A stretch of 64,000 bases of DNA from Phytoseiulus persimilis (lineage: Eukaryota > Arthropoda > Arachnida > Mesostigmata > Phytoseiidae): NCBI GenBank assembly GCA_037576195.1, contig CM075103.1, positions 38,205,250-38,269,249 of the forward strand. Reading direction: 5' to 3'. The translations under genes and the position numbers were made by a program. The notes beneath the pieces were generated by a model. The model saw only the letters and a program-made list of their open reading frames with translations. It ran no database searches and had not been told where the DNA came from. Below are positions 1-11,646 of the stretch, one piece after another. The stretch's first letter is position 1; each line of letters starts with the position of its first letter.

Positions 1-3000
1 ACATCGAAGCGCAAGCACTGAGACATCGCACGTCAGCAGTCGACGTGAAAAATACTCGGCCGCCGAGATGACCGTCACAGCTTCAAGCGGGGCACTGAGC
101 TTTTGGAGACTGAGAACAACACAACGCAACCGGCCTCGAGATGGATTATATCGCCTCAACGGACGATACATGCAAGTCTGCCAAGAAGATCTCGGCGGCT
201 TCGTGACGACTGAAATCGGCGGAGCCGAGCGCATCTGAATCGTTCTTTCTCTCATTATATTCTGAGCACATTCCAGCCGAGTCTGCGACGCTGACTGGAA
301 GGGAGGGAGGCGGAGCGCTGTTCAAGCTTGGATTTCAGTGTTCTCCCACATAGTTTCGTCGTCCAATAGTTTGTCGGGAGCGACCGGATGAAATTGTGCG
401 TTTTACAGTTTTACCGGGAACTTAGCAGTCGCGAGGATTATCGTCTACGATTCTCGCTAGGAGCGGTCGAATTCTCGAGAAATTACGAGCGTCAATGATC
501 AGGGCTGGGCCGCCGAGGATTACTCCAGACCACCAGAGGAGTATGAGAGTTCGCTCAAACACGGGAGCACTGCACTCGCAGCCAATTGATTCGAGTTCTC
601 CGAGCTTTGAGATCTGTTCCATCATGGCGGATCCGGACACATCGTGGTTCTGGTTTCTGTGAGGCACCGCGTTTAGCGAGGGGAGCAAGCATGAGCCGCC
701 GCGAAACCGCTTTGCGTCAACCCGCCGGCTGCGGTTTAACGGCGGAGATTCAACAGCGGCGGGGGGCGTTGTTCTCGCGGCTTGGGTTGCTATTAGTTTC
801 TGACACCAACAATCTACGAGCCTTTCGAGTTGCCTCTGAATTCGACGGAATCTCTACAGAAGCGTCTCCGGGGCTTTTTACGGCCGCCAGCCATGCGTAA
901 AGAGGCACCGATATTGTTGCCGATTTCACGTTCCTTTTCTTACCACAACGACTAACGATTATCTGCTCATTCTTTCGTCCGTACACTGCGAATTGAACAT
1001 CACAGTACTTCTGCGGCCCTTCACTGCCTCGGAGCTTCGGAAATACCTCCGACTGCTCGATTCGAAATCACGAACCTGGCACACGTAGCGAGCCACAAAA
1101 ACAGCGCATAGTGCTCGAGCTATGTGAACTCGTCTCGCGACGAGCGGCAGCGGTCGAGAGGCTGTGACGAGCGAGAGCTGGGTTCTCATCCACTCGGGTG
1201 GATCTCGGCTTTTCGACGCCTGGAATATCGCCGGACTCGCTCTGTCGTGGCCATCAATGAGGTCTTGATCGTGTCGAGGGTTGGCGCCAGGTCGCGCGGC
1301 TCGACGTCTGGAACTTTCACCGTTCAGAGGGAAAAAAGTATTCATTAGGAGCAGACGTCGACGCGGAACGTTTTCGGCGAATGGGCCAGCCTGAACGGAC
1401 TGGAATGTTCGAGGTTCTGACACACGACAAACGGTGCCAAATGTATTCTGTCCCCGATATATCTGAGAAGGTGGTTTTCCTCTTCTTCGCTTCACAATGT
1501 CACAAACGAAAACTTCCAAAGAGATTCCCGATCACAGTCTGATCTGCAATGTAGATTAGTCGCAGACAGGGAGGTTCGAAGCTTGAAAAATGATCCTGTC
1601 AACTCCTCAGCCGACGACTTTAAAGTGTCAACCGGTGACTTCGAGCGAGTTCAGAGACGTTTCCCAACTGAAATTCTTGGTTCCACGACGGCAGTCGAAC
1701 GAACTCAGCGGAGGCGGTATTCGTGTCAATGTTTCGGCCACTGGCGATGAGGGTTTTTCGGTTCCCCGAAAGTTCGCTAATGGAGACCGGTCTACCTCAG
1801 ATTTCTTCTGAACGCAACCATTTTCCGAGGAATAGAGCAGAAAACCGCTTCAGCTCTGATCTGTGCAACAATAGTTCCAGGGAAATCAATGCGTCTTGGC
1901 TTCGTTGTATCACAACACGTCGGTAGAAACTTCAAAGTCACTCGACGGCGTGATCGTTGCGAGTTCTGGGGAGGAAATAGCACAAGAGAGATCAGAATTT
2001 TATTTTGCCTGGAAGTCGCCATGACAAACAGTTTCGCGTTCGACACGTCAACGCTGCCTACAAACAACAAGAGGACGCCAAGAACGATCGCTTTCACAAG
2101 ACAGGTCGGGATACCAACATCAATCTCCAGCATTTCTTTCTTGCCTCCAAACGGATCACATCGTTCAACCGAAAACGACTTTCATCTCTATGCGTCCGTC
2201 AGACTCCGCGACGTTTTTGAAGAATGACTTTCCGAAAACCTCCTTCTTGTCACGCCAGCCAAGTCGACTCGGTCGAACGAGCCTGAGCGGGAATTGCGTT
2301 GTGTCGCGTAATTTCCGATAATCGACGGTATTCGACAAGCGGCCGCCGAATCGATCGAATATTTTGGGTCCGAATCCGGTCGATCCGACGAACACGTGTC
2401 ACTCGGGACTCGTTCGACAACGAAACACGCAAAGAGATAGAGAGCACGATGTGCTCCTATGAACCGCGGCAGAAGGTCAGTTTTTAGAGAGATTTTCATC
2501 TCAAGAATCTCTCCCCCTTTTCTGAAGTTTCGACCACAGGGATGGTTCCGTTACGATGAGATGGTGACACGCGACCGCCCCAGGCACTGATGCCTCGTCG
2601 TGCCGTAGTCATTAAGTGAGGTTTCGTTCGTCAAAACGATCCGGTAATTGCACCCTAACGGCCGCCGTCATGTAAACATACGCGCCCAACTGTCAACAGA
2701 AACAAAAGGGCTTCCCTCAGATTAACGAGTTCTGCCACAGCTCGCCCCGAAGGCAGAGCTGTTTCTCTCGGTCACGATGCCGTCGCACCTTGGATGCTCC
2801 TCCGTTCTATGCTGAAAGTTCCTTCCCAGACGTTTCGGCTCAGAAATTCCCTGCAGACCGACTCTCCCCGAAAAAAAATGTCGAACATGATTCGGAGTGA
2901 ACGAGTCGATGGGCATGACTGAATGAGCATCATTGGATGAGTTCGCGTGGATGCGAGGATCGGGAAAGCGATCCTCGTGACGGCAACACTTCTTGGAGAG

Positions 3001-6000
3001 ACCCTCGATCGGTCCCAGTTCTTTTCTGGATCTCCATATATCCGTTACCGTATCGCAGTATTCATCTGCTAGATATTTTTCCAAGAGCCAGCCGCCGGCA
3101 GCGGGTATTCGATAAGAAGTGCGGGGAGATTTTCATGTGCATCGAGCGGTTGAAAAACTCCGATGACTGGCAATGATCCGGAACGACGGACGAATGCCCA
3201 GCCAGATGCGGAATCTCTGAAAGACGGCTTTGGGTTCTCGGGCTTCCCGGACCCGCGAGACCGGCAGGGATCCCGATGCGAGTTTTGCGCGATATCCTGC
3301 TCCACGCTCCGGGAACTAATCACATATTGTTAGACACGGAGCCAGTTTCCTGCTTCTCTCCTTGTTATCTTGGAATCTTCCGGAGAGGGTGGGCTCCGTT
3401 CGACCTCAGGTTTATTTGCTGTGCAAGTGCGACCAGCGGAGCATTTGAAGTGCCGCCTGGGCAGAGAGAGATCGTATCTTCCACACGGATAGTTAGCACA
3501 AACCACTATTAGCACCGTTACAACTATCACGGTATGAGAGAGTGGGCTCTTTGTAGTAGGCCACTACAGACAGCGAAGAGTATTCTAACGGCTTTACGAC
3601 TTCGAGCCGGGTTGAAGAAGATCTTCACGTTGCCGTCGACCAGCACTTTGTTGAAGAACAACCGCCAGCAATGGCAGCAGCTCCATCGCTCGAGCCCTGG
3701 TGCGGCCAGAGCTTCTCTAAAAAACTTTTCCAGTCACCCAGGTCGGCGCCCTGCTCGGATGCCGTGCTCATCTCTGGCCATTTTCTCCTTTCTCGGCTAT
3801 CGTTCTTATTTTTTTCAGCTGTTTTTCCCGTCTCGCTATGGGCGTTTTTACTTTTCGACCAACTTCGAGCAGCGACTGCTTAAAAAGGGTCTCTGGAGAC
3901 CTCCCACCGCAGAGCTCGGCCAGGGAGACTCTGAGCGAACAGCAGGACAACTTGGCCAGCGACGCCGCAAGGCGGAAACACGCCTCTGCTCACAGAATCT
4001 TATGAGCGGCGGGAACTGAAATGGCGATCGTGTCGATTCGTACTGTTTAGGGAATTGGCGATGTGAAGCGCTCCCTGCAGATTCTGCGAAGGTGATTGAA
4101 TGCTCGCAGTTGCTCTTCGCGCCGTCTTCCAGGCTTGATATTTCAACACGTAGCTCATCAATCGGCCGCTCTGACACCGATCCCATCGCTGACGAGTTTC
4201 ATGCACGACCGTCATCGATCAAACTTGGAACCAGCGTCTTTCTGACCATGTTGACACCAACCAACCTGGGTACGGCGGACGTTTTGGTCGACTTCGAATA
4301 AATGCTCTGGCATCGTGAATCACGGAAGCCGACTGAAACTGACTCCACTCGGGCGCATCGCTGTCAGAGCACTTCTCCGCGAAAACAATTAAATTCATGG
4401 ATTCGGATGAATCGGATTAGCGATCCATGCGGAGCCAACCGGGAGAGCAAACAGCTGTTCGAGCGAACGCGTCTCAGGTCTGAACCTTGCGAGCTCGTGA
4501 GAGGGGTATGCTGCGAAATTTTCATGAGATCAAACCTTCCCCCACAACTCGCGTTCTGGACCAAGATCCAACATTCCGCTGTGACATCTCCTCGAAAATC
4601 GGGAGCTTCCAACACTAGACTCTAATCGTATATCGTGGGGTTCTGAGACGCTGCATTCAAAAGTACCCCCCGAAGTTGAACAGTGATAACTCGATATGTA
4701 GGCTCAGTAATTTAGGACAGTCATCCGAACCGGCAGATCCGCGGCAGCGAAGTTTGCCAAAACATCGCTCAAAATTAGTGCTCTCTGAACGGAGGAGTTT
4801 CGTCTTTCAGCAACCTGAGGGCAATATGAGCTCACCTGGACAGGTCACGCAGGTCGTGTTAGCTATCGGAACGGGCTCTTTGGACGACTACAGCGTACTG
4901 GAACCCGCCCCTCTCGCTCTCCCCACTCGTGGTCACCGCTGATGCCTATGGTTGGAAGGGGCGCACCCGCTCCGCCACATCGAATGATATCGCCTCTCTC
5001 GGAGTTTCTCCACCGAAGTCTAGTCTACTTGCGCCGTTTGTGGTGGGCTCCATGGAGATGAATGGGGAGAAACTTCTACGCCCGAACGAGCATCGCGACT
5101 CGGAGCTCGGATCGATGCTCTGTGTGATGGCGATGCCTGGCAATGCGTACGACCCCTGCGACGGCCTATGTAGAGCGGTAGAGAACGGCGGCCCGAGAGC
5201 TGAGATGTCAATCCAGCATGGCATTCGTTCGATCGGAATCATTTATGCCAAACAAGCGTGGCTAACCAGGGCCATGCGTCAGCTCGTTGGCCGTGTGGCA
5301 TAAACTAACGCCTTGGGTGCCACGCTAAGCTAGCAATCGCGCGTTCGATCCCCGGCCGACAACAAAAACTTCTTATGTGGTAAAAAGAGGATTTAATTCG
5401 TATCATAATTAAATCTGAACCATCTTGAGACCCAAGCCCACCGCCCGCAATGGGATTTGCGTGGCGATAGGGAGTGTTACTGAAGCAATACCGAAAGGTG
5501 ATCCCGGGACACTTCTGAGGGCTGGCTGAGAGGTTCAGCCGGAAAACAAAAAAAAAAAGGGCCATGCGGGAAACCACGGTCAGCTTGATGGTTGCTGTCC
5601 GCTTTCTGTGAGAGTATTGAGAAGTATGCTCTGATCGTTCGGTTGCGCACGGTACGGAGCCGAGCACGAGACCGGGGTCTCTGACGGCCGAAGAGCCGCT
5701 GTAGAAGAATGTATCTCGCCACCGTTGACGTCGAGCGAAATCACCTCGGTTAGCGGGGTCATTCAGTGTGGAGCGAACGAGTAACGATGTCTCACCGAGA
5801 TATCCGCGGCAGTTTACGCGTCAATATCGCAGCGATTTGATTAATACATAAAGAAACGAGCATAGCATCGTCCCGAAAGATCGGACACAACCGCGTTGTA
5901 ATCATCACTGTTCGAGCGAACTGGTGCCGTACTTCGTGAGGAAACTGCCCGCATCGCATTCCCAGCAAAACTATAATTACATAGATGGCGCCGCTGGAGA

Positions 6001-7044
6001 GATGGCTATGATGAGAGCGGGGATAACAACTGAACGAAATCCAACTCCACCTTCATCGGCTCCGTGCCTTCGCTGAGGTCCGAATCAGAATCGGGTGCAT
6101 TTTTGACAAGCGTGCACAATATGCCGACTGTAGGTCGCGATTCAATCACGGACAACTGAACGAAATCAGCCCAGCAGCTCGAAACATAATCCAGGCTCGA
6201 GTCTGCGCGGACGTGAGATCCTGCTGAATTCCTCAGGAAGAGTTCGGACAGCCGGTGAGGAGAGTCGAGCGCAGGTTTCCTTTTCTCGGGAACTCGCCGG
6301 GATTGAGCGCTTATAGAGACCCGGTGGGGTTCTGCCAGTTGTCCGCGGTGAATCATTGAAGAGTCGACCGAACAGGAGAGTCCGACACAAATGTCGATGG
6401 ATGGGCCACATGCTTATTACAACTGATAAAAGAGTCGAATAACGTCCACCGGTCGGGAGTTCAATCGCTTGGATGGGAAGCCACTTGTGCCTCCCTCTAA
6501 TCTCAAGGTATAAACGATGCATTCGAGTGAGTGAGTCAGCCACTCAGTTATTCTCCGAGGGGTGGGATCTGTTCGTCGTGCGACCCGACAGGAAAGCAGC
6601 CTGCCGACCGAGCGGGGGCTGGATCGGGGGTGATGATCTAGAAGGGCGGGGAATTACACCTCCGAGACTTTTCGTTCATGTAAGCCCTCCAGTCTATGGA
6701 ATGAAGCTCAGATTCGCTCGGTGCAAAGTACTCTTACACCGTATCAAATATTACCTCCGCACATCCCTTCAGCATTCATCTCCTGAAATGCGCCGTTCTC
6801 ACATTGAGCGCTCGCTCCGACTCTCCTGCGCCAGACTGCTCCACCAAGACTGCTAGTTGGGACTTCGAGAGCAATTAAAAGAATCAGTCGAGCGTGGCAC
6901 GATCCCGACGAGAGCTCCGGCTCTGAGTTTCGTGAACTTGGTGCCCTGCAGCCAAATCCTCAGAGACGATTCAGGGGAACCGTTCAGCCGCCGAACTCTT
7001 TCTGGACTGTGCGCCAGGTTCTCACTGTTCGCCGTTCTTTCCAG
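1..7044. other. No gene recognised
   Basis: Seven kilobases in which I could identify no conserved protein, RNA or mobile element. Open frames are short, overlap one another on both strands and show no family motif. An A-run lies near 5549-5558. A pol III B-box-like string lies near 5350, but it does not fold as a tRNA. Because the Jupiter/HN1 gene at 7045 lacks its first coding exon, that exon, its 5' UTR and its promoter probably lie in this interval; I could not place them. Confidence 0.5.
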
Positions 7045-7935
7045 AGTGCTCAAGCCTCCTGGTGGTGAAGACAGCGATATTTTCGGAGTGAGGACCCCTT
7101 CCACTCCGTCTACCCCCTTGACCGCTTCCCCCCGCAGATCTAAGGTGAGTGCCGAAGGACCTTTTCCCGAGGAGGTCTTCACGACAGGAAGTAAGCACCA
7201 AGCGAACGAGTTGACTCAGTCGAGATCGCTCTCCAGGGCCCGGCCTCTTCCATCTTCGGCTACGGAGATGAGATCGATAGAGCATCGGTTTCCTCTGGAG
7301 CTTCGACTCCCCGTAGGAAGATGTCGACTTCGTCCCAGGAACGACTGTTCGGTTCCGAGGAGTTCTCGACTCCACGCCGCGTCGTGGATCGCATGAAGTC
7401 CTCCGTGTTCGACGGCCAGCGCTCTGCGCCTACAACTCCCGTCGCCGTCAACAAGAAATATAGTGAGTAGTCTCTTAGAACTCACGCTTCAAAATGTTCG
7501 ATTCCGAAGACGCCCTCGGAGCTCGAGCAACCTTTAATGTTTTCTGCACCACAGTTTCTCGCAACCCCATCACGGGAGACGTGTACACCGTGGGATCTCC
7601 AGCTCGCCAGGTAAATTTCCGGCGTCCATCATTTGCCTGGCCGAATCGGTCGCTCGTCGAACATCATCAGCAGCTCTCGTACACTGACTTGTTTTCGGGT
7701 CAAGACTTGATAATTTCATATCATTTGTACGGAGGGCGGGAACCCAAGATCCGAGTGTATCTTCTATCAGCCCAGGGATTAGTCTGGGCGGAACCCATCA
7801 GAGTTATTTTCTGTAGTTGACCGTGTTGGGTTTCGTTTTCAGATCCGTGGCGGTTCATCAGACTGCTCCAGCAATGGATCCGTGTCGCCAGTCGAGGGCG
7901 TTCGCCCAAACGGCCGATCCGGGCCACTGTTCTAA
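7045..7935 (+). CDS. Jupiter/HN1 (JPT) family microtubule-associated protein, four 3' exons
   Basis: Homologue of the small, disordered Jupiter/HN1 proteins, which in Drosophila bind microtubules. I read four exons: 7045-7144, 7237-7462, 7555-7610 and 7843-7935 (TAA at 7933). All junctions are GT-AG (donors gtgagt, gtgagt, gtaaat; pyrimidine-rich acceptors) and phases match throughout. The family signature is clear: RVLKPPGG followed by SDIFG in the first exon seen, then SSIFG, RLFG and DRMKSSVF in the second and RNPITG in the third; the last encodes a Ser/Gly-rich tail. The first listed exon starts in phase 2 (last base of the Arg codon), so an upstream exon with the start codon is missing from this model. 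Introns are 92, 92 and 232 bp. Everything in the visible part is intact, so this looks like a working host gene. Confidence 0.85.
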
Positions 7936-10900
7936 GCAATCTTTCTGCCGTGTTCTACATTGTAAAAACAACACAATATCCGTAACCTATCTGTGTATGC
8001 CACTGAAACGACCATTGGCAACTTTCACCGATTCACGTTTCCGATACCTCCTATCCTTCCATTCCGGATATGGGTGTTGACTCTTCGTTAGAGGCGGACA
8101 CGCATATCCGAAATCGATTCTCCCACAGTGCTCCTCGCGACGTCGAGCGAGTACGAATCAAAACTCGTTGGGTGATCTAGCCGATCTCTCTGATCTCGTC
8201 GGGATGCACATCTGCAATTAATCACTGCACCGTTTCCACTGGTTCAACGGACAAGGGTTTGGTTCCCCAGATTCGAGTCCACTTGATCTAGAGAGAACAA
8301 AAAAGTGACGAGTGCTGAAAATCGTTAAAAAAAATCGCTGAAAAATCCGAAAACCCGTGCATTCGTTCTGGCCGAGGTCGAGGACGAAAAACACACACGC
8401 CGAAAAATCCCTAACGCGAGAGTGCAAGCTTGAACAATCTAAGACCTCTAAGTTTGTCGAATGAAACGACACAGGCTCGCGGTTTTTGCTGCTCGGCTGA
8501 GGGTTGCCCTCACCGCAGATCGGTCCGTGAAGCGCTTCCGATACTTTCCACTTGCGAGAGCGAGCCGAAAAACGTACATCGATGCTAACCAAACAATCAA
8601 TCAAACAAGCGAGCAAACAGCGTGAGGTCGTGAGCAATGCCATATTCTAGGATAAGCTACGGATATTGAGACACACAGCAATCTGTATCGCTCGGAACAA
8701 ACTACAAGCCCGGATCCAGACCGCGGAAGTCCCCAGGAAATCCGTTCGTCCCTCTACAATAGGATAATGATGAGCCAGTCAAATTCGTCAGTGTAATACT
8801 GTCCCGTATTTTCCGTAAAGCCCGGAGGTAGAAGTTTTGAAGCCAGGGCTGGCCTCCCCGAGTGCCTTGAAATACCACGCAAGCAAAAAGCCGACCAACA
8901 ACCCCTACGAACCAGTGCAAATTTTGTGCTTTTAGTTTTCTCCCCGTGTTCGAGGAAACATTAGGGAAAAACATCGACGACAACAAACTTCTTCTCCCAC
9001 TACCTGCCTCGTCCGCCGTTGGCTCACCACTGCTATTTTCTAAGCCACCACGCGCGGAGTGTATGAGGTGTACATACCGTAGTATTTGCCCTCCTCTGAC
9101 TTTGTCGTACTGCCGACTTAGGCGGACGGAACTCCGGGTCCTATACCCTAGGATCGCGACTGCCCGTGGTTAACGAGAGCGTTAGCTGCGGTAGCAGTCT
9201 CAACCCTGGTAGCACCGCGCCCTGGCACGCAGAGCAAGAATAAACTCAATGCGTCGATGGTCGTATCGGAGCCTCTATCGCTTGGTAGCCGGAAGCATGA
9301 AACCATCACAATCGACGAGCGTACTGCAGCGAACACGAAGGGGACGAGCAAGCAAAGTCTAAATAAAATATGTGTACACGTGAGCAAGGCTCTTCTCTTT
9401 AGCGCTTCCGTCATCTTTACTCAAGCAAGAAGCAAGATGATGATGACGAAAACCTCGACGTGAGCTCGAGATACCAAGACTGTGACATCGATGTGCTGAG
9501 GCCTGACGGTGCAAACAAGATCGAACAGAAGGACCTGGTGTACGCGGGATTGGATACAGACCCGTTTACCCTCGATGTGACTCTACTGTACGGGGATGGG
9601 CTTCTCGGGTCCCAGTTTCCAGTCACCAACTCCAATGGACTGGTTGAGAGCCAGGCCAGAATCTTCCATCGCTGTTGGAAGATAAAGTTGACCATCTTGA
9701 GGACGATCCCGAACGCGCCAAGCATTCTCGGCTGGAACATTCAACGAGATAAGTCGCATCTCGTTCGTTCCGCTTGTTGGGTTTCTCCTGGCATCATCTT
9801 TCAGTCCTTGGTATTGAATGAATTCGGAGCCCAAATGATGCGCCACAGTCTCAATTCTTGGTACGTCTGCAGCGAATAAGTATCAAGCGTTGATCTGAGG
9901 CGCTTTTTCGGTACTACGAGACAGCTCGAGACAATCAGCTTAATATAGCCGTCCCCGGGGGAAGAACGCAGACCAGTAGTTCACGATGGCCGGCGATAGG
10001 CGGTGGAAAGAATGCAAGACTTTGGTATCCAGTCGCAACGGTACCGGCTGCGAATCCGTAGAAAGAGTTGAGAGCAATCTTTGGGGAAATTCTATTTCTC
10101 AGCAAGAACTTCATCCTCATTTCGTTCCTTGAGGACGCTCCCCGGATCCCACTTGAATTGCCCTAGTATCGTGATCCAGTTGGTGGAGGCCGATGTTCTC
10201 TCCGCGCTTCAACGGGCTTCCTGCTCAGTTTCCGACTCCTCTCCGGAAGAAGGCTGTGAGTTTGTCCAGATCATTAGTGTTTGACGATACTGGGCATCAG
10301 ATTCTGAAGCTAGAATGAGCCCTGGCTCTCGTTTCTCGCTCAAGTCCGTAGGGTAGCAGATTCCAGAGTTTTCATTGCCCGTCCTGGCGCCCCTTTCGAG
10401 GTGTCGACAAATATCCGGGACGTGAAACTACCCCGGAGCTTCCATCGAAGATCATGATCCCTGAAAATTGTCGTTCACCTGAAGTCTTCTCCTGACAGGG
10501 GGAAGAGAACCCGTTGAGGCGAGAAATCATTTGGACGATTCGATGACTGAACTCCAACGTAATTGATGGCTTCTCCCGACAGAGGAGAAGCTACGGATCA
10601 GCCAGGAAACACCTCCGGGATCAAAGCTGTGTCTGGGATTCTCGAAACCGCTGCCGGTCAATCGTCCTGGGATCGGCGCTCAGAACTCGTTATTCGGCAC
10701 GGCAACGCTCCCTGCAAACAGTGAGTTTTTTTTTCTGCGATCAGCGATTCTCGGCGCTGTTTCCGATACCCTACTGTTTCGAACTTCGCTCCTTCCCACG
10801 CATGAGCCCTGTTGCGGAGCTTCTGAGAGGTTGTTCTGATTCGGATCAATCTTTGATCTCTTGGAGCATTCAGATTCCGCCTTCTCGTAATGTTCAGCAC

Positions 10901-11296
10901 TTGTGCGATCATTGTGCCCCGTGATGATATCAGAAATCCATATTTTGGAACCGGAAAGGAGGCTGCTTCGGATATCCCTCATGTCCGGTTCGGATGAATC
11001 GAACGCGGTTTTCTCGCTTCTAGTTCGGTCGATCGCTCCGGGGCAGCACACCAGTTTTCCGTTCCGATGTAGGAAATCATGGGAGCTCTAATATGTGACG
11101 TGGGAAAACCGAACCAGCAACACGAGATGCGCCTGAGGTCATCACAACTGGGGATCCGCTCACATACACCTTCTGCGTCGACGAGAAGGCTGACTACTTA
11201 TTCCGAAGACGAGATTTCTCGTTCGTGACACTCTCGCTCCAGGTTCCAACATTCAGCAGCTCGACTTCTTCATTTTGGTTGTAAGGATATACTACA
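7936..11296. other. No gene recognised
   Basis: The stretch after the Jupiter-like gene shows no recognisable domain. A 139-codon open frame at 9460-9879 (+) overlaps open frames on the other strand and matches no family I know. The interval should contain the 3' UTR of the Jupiter-like gene. At its right edge, 11296 is the A of the A|T target of the Helitron that begins at 11297. Confidence 0.4.
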
Positions 11297-11487
11297 CCAG
11301 CCGGCCTTTGGCCGACTGGAGTCGGCCGCGCTGTGCGCGTTTGGACGGCGTTTCGTGGCATCGAGGCACTTTCCACCTTCTTCACTGGGTCAGCTTCATG
11401 GTTTTGAAAAGTATGATTAAATTGGCCTCGTGATCACCCCTCCAGATTCGGAGAAGTATGGTCGGATTGGTCTCGGAATCACCTCTC
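11297..11487 (-). mobile_element. Helitron 1, 3' portion (left piece)
   Basis: Read on the minus strand this is the 3' end of a Helitron-like element. It has a GC-rich hairpin (stems 11311-11317 and 11320-11326), about ten more bases and then terminal CTGG (11297-11300), followed by T, as expected for CTRR|T insertion. The next 100 bases closely match the end of the element at 18438. They include the shared block ending in TCATGGTTTTGAAAAGTAT and then the 45-bp satellite. The element is interrupted at 11487 by Gypsy element A and resumes at 17233. No transposase is encoded, so it is non-autonomous. Confidence 0.7.
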
Positions 11488-11609
11488 TGATATGACCGTC
11501 TATTTACGAGGCTGCTTTCGTTATTCACTTGATCTAGTGATCCGACATCTTTATTATATATTAATGTGATGGTGATGATGATCAGCTCAGGGAAGCGGCG
11601 GATCTCTCA
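11488..11609 (-). repeat. 3' LTR of Gypsy element A (122 bp)
   Basis: Short LTR with TG...CA ends. Its 77-bp part at 11488-11564 matches 15824-15900 over at least 76 consecutive bases, and its remaining 45 bp match 17188-17232 with one clear mismatch. The two LTRs are therefore nearly identical, indicating a recent insertion. Confidence 0.88.
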
Positions 11610-11646
11610 TCTCCCCCCTTTAGACGAGTTCCCATACGTCGCCCTG

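Noticed and set aside
959-1519. 186-codon minus-strand frame
   Set aside because: Arg/Ser-rich with no recognisable family; typical of chance frames in GC-rich DNA.
5260-5365. tRNA-like sequence with a cgttcgatcccc B box and a possible 7-bp acceptor stem
   Set aside because: With that acceptor stem only three bases remain for the T-arm, and the anticodon stem does not pair. At most a tRNA-derived remnant.
9460-9879. 139-codon frame as a retroelement or host gene
   Set aside because: No conserved motif and overlapping open frames on the other strand.
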